64,000 nt of DNA from Actinomadura rayongensis (GTDB lineage: Bacteria > Actinomycetota > Actinomycetes > Streptosporangiales > Streptosporangiaceae): positions 1,259,423-1,323,422 of the forward strand of contig NZ_WUTW01000001.1 of NCBI RefSeq assembly GCF_009831215.1. Direction: 5' to 3'. This document shows positions 15,250 to 23,608 of the stretch, one piece after another (the stretch's first letter is position 1; each line of letters opens with the position of its first letter). A program made the translations under genes and the position numbers. Under the pieces are notes generated by a model. That model ran no database searches and was not told where the DNA came from. It worked only from the letters and a program-made list of their open reading frames with translations.

Positions 15250-16650
15250 ATGGACGGGCTGGGGCTGGCCGCGCAGGCGGAGCTGCTCGATCGCGGCGAG
15301 GTGTCGGCGAAGGAGCTGGTCACGGCGTCGCTGGAGCGCATCGACGCGCTGGCCGGGCTCGGCGCGTTCCGGGTCGTCCGCGAGCGCGCCGCCGCCGAGG
15401 CCGCGGAGGCCGACCGGCGGCGCGCGGACGGCGAACGGCTCCCGCTGCTCGGCGTCCCCGTCGCGGTCAAGGACGACACCGACGTCGCGGGCGAGACCAC
15501 CCCGTTCGCGATCCGCGCCGACCACCGGCCGAAGACCGAGGACGCCGAACTCGTCCGCCGGCTGCGCGCCGCCGGGGCGATCATCGTGGGGAAGACGACG
15601 ACCTGCGAGGTCGGGCTGTGGCCGTTCAGCGAGTCGCCCGGCTTCGGCGCGGCCCGCAACCCGTGGAACCCCGAGTATTCGCCGGGCGGTTCGTCCGGCG
15701 GGTCGGCGGCGGCGGTCGCGGCCGGGATGGTGCCCGCCGCCGTCGGGTCGGACGGCGCCGGGTCCGTCCGCATCCCCGCCGCGTGGACGCACCTCGTCGG
15801 CATCAAGCCGCAGCGCGGGCGCGTCTCGGGGTTCCCGCACCGCGAGCAGTTCCACGGCATCACCGTCCACGGGCCGCTGGCGCGCAGCGTCGAGGACGCG
15901 GCGCTGCTGTTGGACGTCCTCACCGGCAGCCACCCGGAGGACGTCCACCGCCTCGACCCGCCGGCCGCGCCGTTCGCCGCCGCCGCGCGCCGCGACCCCG
16001 GACGGCTGCGCGTCGCGGTCTCGTTCACGACCGCGTTCGGCGTGAGCGGGAGGCTGGACCCGCAGATCCGGGCGGCCGTCGAGCGGATCGCGCGGCGCCT
16101 CGCCGACCTCGGCCACCACGTGTTCCCCGCCGACCCGGACTACGGGCTGGTCGGGCTCGGGCTCGTCCCGCGCGGCACGGCGGGTGCGGCGGACTGGCTG
16201 GACGGCCTCACCGGCGCCCGTCCCGAGGCCCGCACCGCCGCCGAGGCGCGGCTCGGCCGGATCGTCGGCCGCCGGATGCTCCCGCTCGCGCGGCGGCTCG
16301 ACCCGTCCTTCCGGCGGCGCGCGGGACGGATCTTCCGGTACGCCGACGTCGTCCTGACCCCGACGACCGCGCGGCTCCCGCTGAAGGTCGGCGCGTTCGA
16401 CGGCGCGGGCTACCGGCGGACGCAGTCGGGCGTCGCGGCGGCGTGCCCGTACGCGTGGCCGTGGAACGTCCTCGGCTGGCCCGGCGTGAACGTCCCGGCC
16501 GGGCTGAGCGACGCCGGGCTGCCGATCGGCGCGCAGCTCCTCGGCCCCGACTCCGGCGAGGCCCTGCTGATCGCGCTCGCCGGGCAGCTCGAACGCGCCG
16601 AGGGCTGGACGGCGCTGCGCCCGCCCGAATCAGCGCAGCGCGTCGCGTGA
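15250..16650 (+). CDS. Amidase (amidase-signature family)
   Basis: 466 aa. The ATG at 15250 follows GGAGGG. The Ser-cisSer-Lys triad is visible: Lys74 in VAVKDDTD, the cis-Ser in PGGSSGGS at about 148-149, and nucleophile Ser172 in SDGAGSVRIPA. The rest has the family layout of a variable middle region and a C-terminal VPAGLSDAGLPIGAQLLG. The GatA-specific context (gatB/gatC) is absent, so this is a catabolic or detoxifying amidase rather than a tRNA amidotransferase subunit. It is likely repressed by the divergent TetR. The last 21 nt overlap the convergent nfi gene. Confidence 0.9.
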   Translation: MDGLGLAAQAELLDRGEVSAKELVTASLERIDALAGLGAFRVVRERAAAEAAEADRRRADGERLPLLGVPVAVKDDTDVAGETTPFAIRADHRPKTEDAELVRRLRAAGAIIVGKTTTCEVGLWPFSESPGFGAARNPWNPEYSPGGSSGGSAAAVAAGMVPAAVGSDGAGSVRIPAAWTHLVGIKPQRGRVSGFPHREQFHGITVHGPLARSVEDAALLLDVLTGSHPEDVHRLDPPAAPFAAAARRDPGRLRVAVSFTTAFGVSGRLDPQIRAAVERIARRLADLGHHVFPADPDYGLVGLGLVPRGTAGAADWLDGLTGARPEARTAAEARLGRIVGRRMLPLARRLDPSFRRRAGRIFRYADVVLTPTTARLPLKVGAFDGAGYRRTQSGVAAACPYAWPWNVLGWPGVNVPAGLSDAGLPIGAQLLGPDSGEALLIALAGQLERAEGWTALRPPESAQRVA

Positions 16651-17307
16651 CAGCCGGTCCGCGCGGCGCGTCGTCTCCGGCAGCCGGTACCGGGGCGTGA
16701 GCGCGAGCGTCAGCGCGCACGCGGTGTCCAGGTCCATCCGGTGGCCGACGGACACGAACACCGGCTTGACGCCGTCCCGCGTGCGCAGGACGCGGCCGAC
16801 CTCGGCGCCGTCCAGCAGCAGCGGCCCGCTGTCGCCGCGCCGCTCGCCGGGCGGCTCCCAGTCGCCGACGAACGCGGTCTTCGCGACGCCGAACGCGGGC
16901 AGCCCGGTGAGCACGCCGACGTGGCACGCCAGCCCGAACCGGCGCGGATGGGCGAGCCCGTAGCCGTCGCAGACGAGGACGTCCGGCGCCGCCGGAAGAC
17001 CGCGCAGCGCGGCGAGCAGCGCGGGCACCTCGCGGAACGCGAACAGGCCCGGCACGTACGGGAACGCGGCCGTGCCGGTCGCGACGGACGACGCGACGAC
17101 CTCCAGCGTCGCCGTCTCCAGCACCACGGCCGCCGCCGCGAGCGGGGCGCCGTCGCCGTCGCCCGCGTAGGACACGTCCAGCCCGGCGACCGTCGCGGGG
17201 GAGCGCGGTCCGGGACCGCGCAGGTCGAGGCGGGGGCGCAGCGCGTCCTGGACGGCCTCGGCCTCGGCGGGCGTGCGCGGCCAGCCCGGCGGCTCGGCGA
17301 TCTCCAT
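16630..17307 (-). CDS. nfi: Endonuclease V (deoxyinosine repair)
   Basis: 225 aa. Endonuclease V nicks DNA next to deoxyinosine and other deaminated bases. The catalytic acids are recognisable: Asp44 in GLDVSYAG, Glu93 in the PYVPGLFAFREVP wedge segment, and Asp114 in LVCDGYGLAHPRRFGLACH. The closing motif PVFVSVGHRMDLDTA with the essential His/Asp is also present. The length is normal. TAACGT lies 8 nt upstream of the ATG, suggesting a leaderless mRNA. The gene is convergent and overlapping with the amidase gene. Confidence 0.93.
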   Translation of the reverse strand: MEIAEPPGWPRTPAEAEAVQDALRPRLDLRGPGPRSPATVAGLDVSYAGDGDGAPLAAAAVVLETATLEVVASSVATGTAAFPYVPGLFAFREVPALLAALRGLPAAPDVLVCDGYGLAHPRRFGLACHVGVLTGLPAFGVAKTAFVGDWEPPGERRGDSGPLLLDGAEVGRVLRTRDGVKPVFVSVGHRMDLDTACALTLALTPRYRLPETTRRADRLSRDALR

Positions 17308-17315
17308 GCCCCGGG

Positions 17316-17321
17316 ACGTTA
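17316..17321 (-). promoter_or_regulatory. -10 box for leaderless nfi
   Basis: TAACGT on the minus strand ends 8 nt before the nfi ATG. It overlaps the stop codon of the upstream beta-lactamase-like gene. Confidence 0.35.
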
Positions 17322-18482
17322 CGCCAGCGCGGAGTACGCGGCGTCCAGCAGCGCGACCGCGCGCGGATCCCCGGCGAGCTGCGCGCCCATCCGGTTCGGC
17401 AGGTAGGCGAACGCCAGCCCGGCCGCCGGGTCGCCGAGCCCGAGCGAGCCGCCCGCGCCCGGATGCCCGAACGCCGTCGCGCGGCCCGCCGCCGGGACCG
17501 GCAGCATCGTCGCGGGGCGCATGTAGCCGAGGCCGAACGCGGAGTCCACGACGAGCGTCCGGTCCGGGCCGTGGACGCGCGGGCGCAGCGCCTCGGCCAG
17601 CGTGTCCGGCTTGAGGATCCGCCCGGCGGCGAGGTCACGGTAGAACGCGGCCAGCGACCGCGCCGTCGCGATCATGCCCGCCGACGGCCAGCCCGCCCGC
17701 AGCACGACCGGGTTGTTGAAGCCGCCCTTGCCGGGCGTGGGCGCGCTGAGCGCCCGCACGAACGTGCTCGCCGGGTCGGTCATCGCCGCGCGCAGCTTCG
17801 CGAGGATCTCCGGGTCGTCGGTCGGGACGACGGGTCCTGCGTTCTCCTTGCCGCCCGGCGCGAGCCGCGCGGCCCGCCCGATGACGTCGTCCGGGGCGCC
17901 GACCCACAGGTCCAGGGCCCCGGCGAACTCGCGCCGCGCGTACGCGCCGACCGGCAGCCCCGCGACGCGCCGGACGATCTCCCCGGCCAGCCAGCCGAAC
18001 GTGAGCGGGTGGTAGCCGTGGGCCGTGCCGGGCGTCCACTCGGGCTCCTGCGCCGCGAGGATCGCCGACGCCGTGTCCGCGTCGGCGGCCTCCTCGGCGC
18101 TCACCGGACGCGCGAACGCGGGCAGCCCGTCCTGGTGCGACAGCAGGTGCGCGGCGGTCGTGCCGTCTTTGCCGCCCTGCCCGTACTCCGGCCACCACGC
18201 CGTCACCGGGCCGTCCAGGTCGAGGCCGCCGCGCTCGGCCAGGTGCAGCGCGGCCGTCGCCGTGACGGCCTTGGTGCACGAGAACGCGAAGCAGGGCGTC
18301 GACTCCTCCCAGGCGCGGCCGGTGCGCCGGTCGGCGCTGCCGCCCCACAGGTCCACGACCTTGCGGTCGCCGACGTAGACGGCGACGGCCGCGCCCAGCT
18401 CGCGGCCCGCCGCGAAGTTGCGCTCGAACGCGTCCCGCACCGCCGCGAAGGCCGGATCGCAGAATCCCGTGACTGGCGACAT
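17319..18482 (-). CDS. Serine hydrolase, class-C beta-lactamase/esterase family
   Basis: 387 aa. It belongs to the beta-lactamase-related family (PF00144). The nucleophile motif is S68-C-T-K71 in FAFSCTKAV. The second motif appears as GYHPLTFGWLAGE (Tyr present, Asn replaced by Pro, as in many esterase-type members). A closing HPGAGGS motif replaces the KTG box. No signal peptide is seen, so it is probably cytosolic and more likely an esterase or peptidase than an antibiotic-resistance enzyme. The ATG at 18482 is preceded by a purine-rich GAGAGGA. Confidence 0.85.
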   Translation of the reverse strand: MSPVTGFCDPAFAAVRDAFERNFAAGRELGAAVAVYVGDRKVVDLWGGSADRRTGRAWEESTPCFAFSCTKAVTATAALHLAERGGLDLDGPVTAWWPEYGQGGKDGTTAAHLLSHQDGLPAFARPVSAEEAADADTASAILAAQEPEWTPGTAHGYHPLTFGWLAGEIVRRVAGLPVGAYARREFAGALDLWVGAPDDVIGRAARLAPGGKENAGPVVPTDDPEILAKLRAAMTDPASTFVRALSAPTPGKGGFNNPVVLRAGWPSAGMIATARSLAAFYRDLAAGRILKPDTLAEALRPRVHGPDRTLVVDSAFGLGYMRPATMLPVPAAGRATAFGHPGAGGSLGLGDPAAGLAFAYLPNRMGAQLAGDPRAVALLDAAYSALA

Positions 18483-18559
18483 GTCCGGTCCGTCCTCTCT
18501 GGAGGGTCGAAACCGAATCATGCTCGATCGGCGTCCGCCGGGACGACGCGGGGTCGGCC

Positions 18560-20200
18560 TCAGAGATGTCCGAGCCGTCCGGCGGGCTCGGGCTCGGGGA
18601 GAGGCGCGACGTGGCCCGGCCGCGTCCGCCCGAACTCCAGCGCGAGCAGCGCCGCCGCGACGGGCACGAGATCGGTCCAGGCGCGGAACAGCACGCAGCG
18701 CGGCTGGTAGTCCGGCCGGAACTTGCGGTTGAACAGGAACAGCGACTCGACCGCGATCCACGGGTCCAGCAGGTGCAGCGCCCGGTACCCGGCGCGCTCC
18801 AGCGGGCCGCGGTCGTCGGTCTCCAGCAGCTCGCGGAACGCCGCGAAGTTCAGCGACACGACGTCCAGGCCCCGGTCCGCCGCGTACGCGACGGTCTCGG
18901 CGATCAGCCGCTCGTTGACGCCGTTCGGGCCGCCGGGCCGCCGCCGCATCGCGTCCAGGCTGAGCGCGTTCCCGGCGCGGGCGTAGCGCTGGAAGCCGAC
19001 CGGCTCGCCCGCGCGGTCGTAGGCGACGGCGACGACCGTGCCGGGGTGGCGGCCGGTCAGCAGCTCGTCCAGGTTCATCGAGAAGCCGCGCTCGGCGGCG
19101 CCGCCGAGGGACGAGCGGGCGACGTCCAGCAGCTTCGCGCGCAGCTCGGGGGACAGGTCCCGCTCGGCCAGCACCTCGGTCACGACGCCCGCGTTCACCG
19201 ACCGCTGCACGGCCTGGCGGACGTTGCGCATCCGGCGTCCGGCCAGCGCGAACCCGGCGGGCCGCAGCAGCACCTCGTCGCCGATGCCGATCGAGCGCAG
19301 GCCGTCCCACGCGGGGACCAGCTCGGGCCGCGCGCCGAGCACCGCCGGGCGCCAGCCGGACGTCCGGCACAGCTCCAGGAACGCGTCGATCGCCGCGCGG
19401 TGCGACGCGGGGTCGCCGACGGGGTCGCCGCCCGCCGCCGCGATGCCGAACAGCACGCGGTACCCGATCGCGGCGCGGCCGTCCGGGCTGAACACGTACG
19501 ACTTGTCGCGGCGCAGCGCGAACGGCGCCAGCGTGTCCGATCCCGGATGCGCGACGAGCAGTGCCACGCGGCGGCGCTCGGCGTCGTCGCCGGGCGCGGG
19601 CGCCGGGTCGGGCGCGAGCAGGGTCAGGACGAGCGCGAGCAGCCCGGCCCCGCCGAGCGTCGCGAGGACGCCGGGCAGCCAGTCCGCGCCCTCGATGTGC
19701 GCGCCCGTCGCGCCGAGCCCGGACGCCAGGTCGCGGCCCACGCTCCCGACCGCGACGCCCCCGAGCAGCACCGAGCCGACGGCGGCGACGACGATGAGCG
19801 CGCCGCCGACGACCGCCGCCGTCCGGACGCGCGCCGGATGCGGCCCGACCGGGTAGTCGCCGCGCCGCAGCCACAGCGCGACCAGCGCGGCGGCGAGCAG
19901 CGGGCCGCGCCACGGGGCGTCCTCCCCGGCGAGCACCGCGACGAGGCCGAGACCGGTCAGCGCGAGCACGCCGACGAGCGCGGCGCGGCGGCGCAGCAGG
20001 ATCCCGCGCGCGACGAGCAGCAGCGCGAGCGCGAGGACGACGGCGTGCGCGGGCGCCAGCGGCTCCCCGGTGACCAGCACCGACGCCCGCCGCAGCCAGC
20101 CGGGCGAGCCCGGGACCGCCGGGACGGCGAGGAGCGCGGCCACCGTTCCCGTCCCCGCGCCGACGGGCCAGACCGGTCCGGGCGGCTTCGCATGCTCCAC
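18560..20200 (-). CDS. DUF2156 membrane protein, MprF C-terminal-like aminoacyl-phosphatidylglycerol synthase homologue
   Basis: 546 aa. The GTG at 20200 is chosen because GGAGG sits 8 nt upstream; an ATG at 20245 would add 15 residues. The N-terminal half holds about six hydrophobic segments (residues about 10-220). The C-terminal half (about 235-520) is the DUF2156/LPG_synthase_C GNAT-like domain, with ALRRDKSYVFSPDGRAAIGYRV, DPVGDP, GDEVLLRP and a final LFLFNRKFRPDYQPR. In MprF this domain moves Lys or Ala from aminoacyl-tRNA to phosphatidylglycerol. The substrate cannot be read from sequence. A separate MprF-N-like flippase lies 12 kb away. Confidence 0.83.
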   Translation of the reverse strand: MEHAKPPGPVWPVGAGTGTVAALLAVPAVPGSPGWLRRASVLVTGEPLAPAHAVVLALALLLVARGILLRRRAALVGVLALTGLGLVAVLAGEDAPWRGPLLAAALVALWLRRGDYPVGPHPARVRTAAVVGGALIVVAAVGSVLLGGVAVGSVGRDLASGLGATGAHIEGADWLPGVLATLGGAGLLALVLTLLAPDPAPAPGDDAERRRVALLVAHPGSDTLAPFALRRDKSYVFSPDGRAAIGYRVLFGIAAAGGDPVGDPASHRAAIDAFLELCRTSGWRPAVLGARPELVPAWDGLRSIGIGDEVLLRPAGFALAGRRMRNVRQAVQRSVNAGVVTEVLAERDLSPELRAKLLDVARSSLGGAAERGFSMNLDELLTGRHPGTVVAVAYDRAGEPVGFQRYARAGNALSLDAMRRRPGGPNGVNERLIAETVAYAADRGLDVVSLNFAAFRELLETDDRGPLERAGYRALHLLDPWIAVESLFLFNRKFRPDYQPRCVLFRAWTDLVPVAAALLALEFGRTRPGHVAPLPEPEPAGRLGHL

Positions 20201-20260
20201 CAGAGACACCTCCGACCCGCGCAACCATGATCTCCGGGAACTCATTCCCCGTTTCGTACG

Positions 20261-20290
20261 TTAAGTCGCGTCTGTTCGGGCCGCTACGGT
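20261..20290 (+). promoter_or_regulatory. Predicted leaderless promoter of the Dabb gene
   Basis: TTAAGT (20261-20266), an 18-bp spacer and TACGGT (20285-20290) are followed 6 nt later by the ATG at 20297. Confidence 0.45.
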
Positions 20291-20296
20291 GATCCC

Positions 20297-20596
20297 ATGA
20301 GCGGTTTCAGGCATGTGGTCGTGTTCCGGTGGAACGAAGGGACGACGGTCGAGCAGCAGGAGGACCTGGCGCGGCGGCTGCGCGCGCTCCCGGACGCGAT
20401 CCCGGAGATCGCCGCGTACTCCGTCGGTCTGGACGCGGGGGTCAACGCGACGAGCTACGACTTCGCGGTCGTCGCGGACTTCGCCGACCGCGACGCCTAC
20501 CTCGTGTACCGCGACCACCCGGCGCACCGGGCGGTCCTCGACGAGTTCGTCGCGCCGATCACCAAGGACCGGGCGGCCGTCCAGTACGCGTTCTAG
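20297..20596 (+). CDS. Dabb family (stress-responsive alpha/beta-barrel) protein
   Basis: 99 aa. Dabb-domain proteins are small dimeric ferredoxin-like barrels. Landmarks are FRHVVVFRWNEGTT at the N-terminus, an ALPDAIPEIAAYSVGLD segment, SYDFAVVADFADRDAYLVYRDHPAH and a C-terminal TKDRAAVQYAF. The conserved His residues in HVV and HPAH are typical. The cellular role of bacterial members is mostly unknown. It is a single gene, probably leaderless. Confidence 0.9.
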   Translation: MSGFRHVVVFRWNEGTTVEQQEDLARRLRALPDAIPEIAAYSVGLDAGVNATSYDFAVVADFADRDAYLVYRDHPAHRAVLDEFVAPITKDRAAVQYAF

Positions 20597-20621
20597 TCGG
20601 CACTGGCCCGACACTGACCCG

Positions 20622-20651
20622 CGCGCGGGCGCTCAGCCGAGCGCCCGCGCG
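20622..20651. terminator. Bidirectional terminator hairpin
   Basis: A perfect 13-bp stem CGCGCGGGCGCTC / GAGCGCCCGCGCG with loop AGCC lies between two convergent genes and overlaps the 3' end of the minus-strand one. Confidence 0.6.
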
Positions 20652-20863
20652 TTCAGGATCGCGTCGCGCAGCGTCTGCGGCGCGGCGGCCTCCAGCAGCC
20701 GTGAGCCCCCGCCCAGCGGGACGAGCGCCCACCACGACCGGGTGGCCTTGCCGTACCAGACGCGGACGCCAGGGAACTGTTCCTGCAGCCCGCGCACCGC
20801 CGCCGCCGTCGCGGCGGCGGTGGGCTCGTCGTCGAGACCCGCCGTGTCCCGCTCAGCCGTCAT
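20633..20863 (-). CDS. Small conserved hypothetical protein
   Basis: 76 aa from ATG 20863, preceded by GGGGGAGG. It is not recognised by name. Residues 1-30 are Ala/Thr-rich and probably helical. The second half, FPGVRVWYGKATRSWWALVP, looks like a beta-hairpin with surface tryptophans, followed by a helix AAPQTLRDAILNARAL. Small proteins of this style are common in actinomycetes. No signal peptide or metal motif is seen. Confidence 0.7.
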   Translation of the reverse strand: MTAERDTAGLDDEPTAAATAAAVRGLQEQFPGVRVWYGKATRSWWALVPLGGGSRLLEAAAPQTLRDAILNARALG

Positions 20864-21040
20864 GTCGCCTCCCCCGTGTGCCTCTAGGTAACAGCGTGAT
20901 CCGGACCCGAAACGTCACCGCTGATCGGCGAAATGTGACGAAGGACACGATGTCATCCCGAGCCCGCCCGTGCAGGCAGGACGCCGCGAAAAGCGGCGAA
21001 ACAGCAGGAGAACGACGGCGCTCGGGACCGGGCGGACGGT

Positions 21041-21694
21041 TCAGCGCGCATGGACGCCGTCGAGAATGATCCCGAGGTGGTGCTCGGCGAGCCGCGCGGC
21101 GTCCGTGCGCTCGCCCCGGCCGGACCAGCGCACCGCCGCCCGCACCGCGTCGCGGATCATCCGGTGGGTCAGCTCGGGGTCGAGGTCGGCGCGGAACTGC
21201 CCGTCCCGCTGGCCCCGGCGGATCGTCTCGACCCACAGCGCCTCGATCTCGGCCTCCGACCGCGCGACGTAGGCGAACCGCGCCGTGCTCCGCAGATGGT
21301 TCCAGTCGTTCTGCAGCACCGTGATCGCCGCGCGGTGCGGCTCCAGCGACGCGAACGCCGCGTGGACGAGCGCGGTGAGCGTCGCGCGGGCGTCCTCGCC
21401 CGCCTCCACGGCGGCCCGCGCCGCCGCCGCGGTCTCCGCGAAGTACGCCGTCAGCAGCTCGTCCACGATCGACTCCTTGGAGTCGAAGTGGTGGTAGAGG
21501 CTGCCGGACAGGATCCCGGCCTCCTTGGCGATGTCGCGGACCGTCGTGGCCTGGAAGCCCTTCTCGGCGAAGAGGCCGGCCGCCAGGCGCACGAGGTGCT
21601 CGCGGCGGCGCGAGGCGAGGGCCGCGTCGCCGCGTCCCCGGCGGCGCCGCGCCGTGCCGGGACGCCCGGAGTTCGCAGTGGTCACCCGCGCCAT
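21041..21694 (-). CDS. TetR-family transcriptional regulator
   Basis: 217 aa from ATG 21694 (an in-frame GTG lies at 21685). A basic N-terminal tail (TARRRRGRGD) precedes the HTH, whose second half reads TVRDIAKEAGILSGSLYHHFDSKESIV. The ligand domain is all-helical. A perfect 14-bp palindrome, TATGCCCGGGCATA, abuts the start codon at 21695-21708, so strong autorepression is likely. The HAD hydrolase gene is divergent. The HTH resembles KstR2-like/fatty-acid-type TetRs, but that subclass assignment is uncertain. Confidence 0.88.
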   Translation of the reverse strand: MARVTTANSGRPGTARRRRGRGDAALASRRREHLVRLAAGLFAEKGFQATTVRDIAKEAGILSGSLYHHFDSKESIVDELLTAYFAETAAAARAAVEAGEDARATLTALVHAAFASLEPHRAAITVLQNDWNHLRSTARFAYVARSEAEIEALWVETIRRGQRDGQFRADLDPELTHRMIRDAVRAAVRWSGRGERTDAARLAEHHLGIILDGVHAR

Positions 21695-21708
21695 TATGCC
21701 CGGGCATA
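21695..21708 (-). promoter_or_regulatory. TetR operator abutting its own start codon
   Basis: TATGCCCGGGCATA is a perfect 14-bp palindrome immediately upstream of the TetR ATG. A related sequence occurs at 34587-34608. Confidence 0.6.
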
Positions 21709-21739
21709 CCGGGCGCTCCGGCGTCCGCGACGCGGGTCC

Positions 21740-21745
21740 TAGAGT
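21740..21745 (+). promoter_or_regulatory. -10 box upstream of HAD gene
   Basis: TAGAGT lies 7 nt before the ATG at 21753, consistent with leaderless or very short-leader initiation. Confidence 0.4.
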
Positions 21746-21752
21746 CGGGAGC

Positions 21753-22343
21753 ATGCCCGACGTGATCGTGTTCGACCTCTACGGAGTCATCGCCCGCACG
21801 CAGTCCGACGCGGCCGTGCGCGCGATCGAGGACCTGGCGGGCGTCCGCGGCGCCCGGTTCTGGGACGCCTACTGGACGTGCCGCCCGGACTACGACGCGG
21901 GCCAGGAGAGCGCCGCCTACTGGGCGACGGTCGCCGACCGGCTCGGCGTCGCCTTCGCCGACGTCTCCGCGCTCATCGAGGCCGACCTCGCGAGCTGGAC
22001 CCGCGTGGACGACCGCATGGTCGAACTCGTCGCCGACCTCGCTGAGAAGGGCCGTACGCTCGGCCTGCTGTCCAACATCATCGCCGACCTCGTCCCGCGC
22101 TTCGAGGCGCTGCACGGCGACTGGCTCGGCCACTTCGCCGAGCGCGTGTACTCGTGCCGGATCGGCGTCGCCAAGCCCGACCCGCGCGCCTACGCGATCA
22201 CCGCGCGGCGGCTCGGCGCCGACCCCGCCGACGTGCTGTTCTTCGATGACTCCCCGGCGAACGTCGAGGGCGCCCGGCGCGCGGGGATGCGCGCCGAGGT
22301 CTTCGCCTCGCCCGAGCAGGTGCGCGCGCTCGTCGGCGCCTGA
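21753..22343 (+). CDS. HAD-superfamily hydrolase
   Basis: 196 aa. Class-I HAD phosphatase-like protein. The nucleophile is Asp8 in VIVFDLYGV; motif II is LLSNI; motif III Lys lies in GVAKPDPRAY; motif IV is FFDDSPANVEGARRAG. The second acid of motif I is replaced (DLYG instead of DxDGT), which is seen in epoxide-hydrolase-like and dehalogenase-like HADs and in some inactive members. The substrate is unknown. It is divergent from the TetR gene and convergent with the next gene, with a 4-nt gap. Confidence 0.87.
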   Translation: MPDVIVFDLYGVIARTQSDAAVRAIEDLAGVRGARFWDAYWTCRPDYDAGQESAAYWATVADRLGVAFADVSALIEADLASWTRVDDRMVELVADLAEKGRTLGLLSNIIADLVPRFEALHGDWLGHFAERVYSCRIGVAKPDPRAYAITARRLGADPADVLFFDDSPANVEGARRAGMRAEVFASPEQVRALVGA

Positions 22344-22347
22344 CCCG

Positions 22348-23436
22348 TCACGGCTCGGCCGGGGGATCGACGGGCAGCGGCAGGTCGCCGCCCGCCTCCG
22401 CCGCCGCGGCCAGCCGCTCGCGCAGCGCCCGCACCAGCGCGTCGCCCTGCTCGGTCAGCCGCTCGATGGCCGGGATCGCCAGCTCGTCGCGCGTCGCGTC
22501 GGCGAGCAGCGCGTCGTACTCGTGCGCGTCCCGGGTGAGCGCCTCCAGCCGGCGTTGCGCGCGCAGCGCCTCGTCCGCCGCGACGGCCCGCTCGGCGTAG
22601 CGCTCCAGCGCCTCCACCCGGCGCGTCACGGCCGCCACCGACCGGTCCAGCTTCTCGCGCAGCGGACGCAGCGCCGCCTCGACCTCGGGCAGCTCGTCCT
22701 CGACGGCGTCGGCGTCGCGCGCCGTCCGCAGCCGCGCCTGCCGGGCGAGGATCTGCGCGATCTCCCACTCCTGGCGGGGCAGCGTCACCGTGTTGTCGAT
22801 CGCGTCGAGCAGCCCCTCCCGGTGGACCTCGGCGGTCAGGACGGTGTCGATCGCCCGCTGCGCCCGCGCCAGCAGCGCCCGCGCCGGGGCGTCCAGGTCC
22901 TCGGGGACGACGTACCGGTCCCGCCGCCGGTCCAGCTCGCGGGCGCGGCGGGCGTCCAGCGTCACGCCCGGTACGATCGCCCACAGCAGCGCCCCGACCA
23001 GCGCCACCGGCACCAGCCACATGCCGAGCAGCGCCGCCGCCCCGGCGCCGAGCGCGAGCAGCGCCAGCGGCCCGAGCCACACCAGCGGACGGCCGCGCCG
23101 CACGATGCTGTCCAGGTCCGCGCGCAGCGTCGGGTCCGCGACCGGACGCGCCTCGCCCGGCAGCGCCCGCGCCGGCGGCCCGAGCGGCGCGCCCACCCGC
23201 TCCCAGTGCGACGCCACGTGCGTCTCGAACGCGAAGTCGGTGGGGGAGATGTCGACCTCGGCCGGGCCCGGCGGCAGCGGCCACGACCCGACCGGCTCCC
23301 CGCCGCCCGGCCCGGTGAACCGCACCCACCAGCCGCCCTTGGCCTCCGCGCACCGGTACCGGCCGGGCGCGACGTCGATCCCGACGAAGAACGTCCCGAT
23401 GCCCGGCACCGTCTCCCCGGGCGCCGCCGCCGTCAT
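22348..23436 (-). CDS. Membrane protein with N-terminal PGxYR domain and long coiled coil, function unknown
   Basis: 362 aa. The N-terminal ~75 residues (GTFFVGIDVAPGRYRCAEA followed by WWVRFTG) resemble the small beta domain with a GxYR/CYW pattern that recurs in actinomycete exported proteins. Two adjacent hydrophobic segments at about 115-160 (LVWLGPLALLALGAGAAALL and LVPVALVGALLWAIV) form a membrane hairpin. Residues about 175-345 are highly charged, Arg/Glu/Ala-rich and almost entirely helical, a probable coiled coil. No catalytic motif is seen. The topology suggests both ends lie on one side of the membrane. I cannot name a family. Confidence 0.72.
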   Translation of the reverse strand: MTAAAPGETVPGIGTFFVGIDVAPGRYRCAEAKGGWWVRFTGPGGGEPVGSWPLPPGPAEVDISPTDFAFETHVASHWERVGAPLGPPARALPGEARPVADPTLRADLDSIVRRGRPLVWLGPLALLALGAGAAALLGMWLVPVALVGALLWAIVPGVTLDARRARELDRRRDRYVVPEDLDAPARALLARAQRAIDTVLTAEVHREGLLDAIDNTVTLPRQEWEIAQILARQARLRTARDADAVEDELPEVEAALRPLREKLDRSVAAVTRRVEALERYAERAVAADEALRAQRRLEALTRDAHEYDALLADATRDELAIPAIERLTEQGDALVRALRERLAAAAEAGGDLPLPVDPPAEP

Positions 23437-23608
23437 GCCCGGCCCCCGGCCGGGTCGCCTGCTCGCTGCCGCGTCATCCGCCGCCCCCTCCGGAAGGCCC
23501 GTTGTCGCGCGCTGTCTCCGCCATTGTCCATCTCCGGGCCGTACGGTCGCGGTTCCCGCCCCGTCCGTCCGGCGTGGCGCCGCTCACCGGGGGTGGAATA
23601 CTCCCCCC

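Noticed and set aside
15250..16650. GatA subunit of the tRNA amidotransferase
   Set aside because: gatB and gatC are absent and the gene is paired with a TetR, so a stand-alone amidase fits better.
17319..18482. Beta-lactamase resistance gene
   Set aside because: No signal peptide, no KTG box and a Tyr-x-Pro instead of Tyr-x-Asn; an esterase-like member is more likely.
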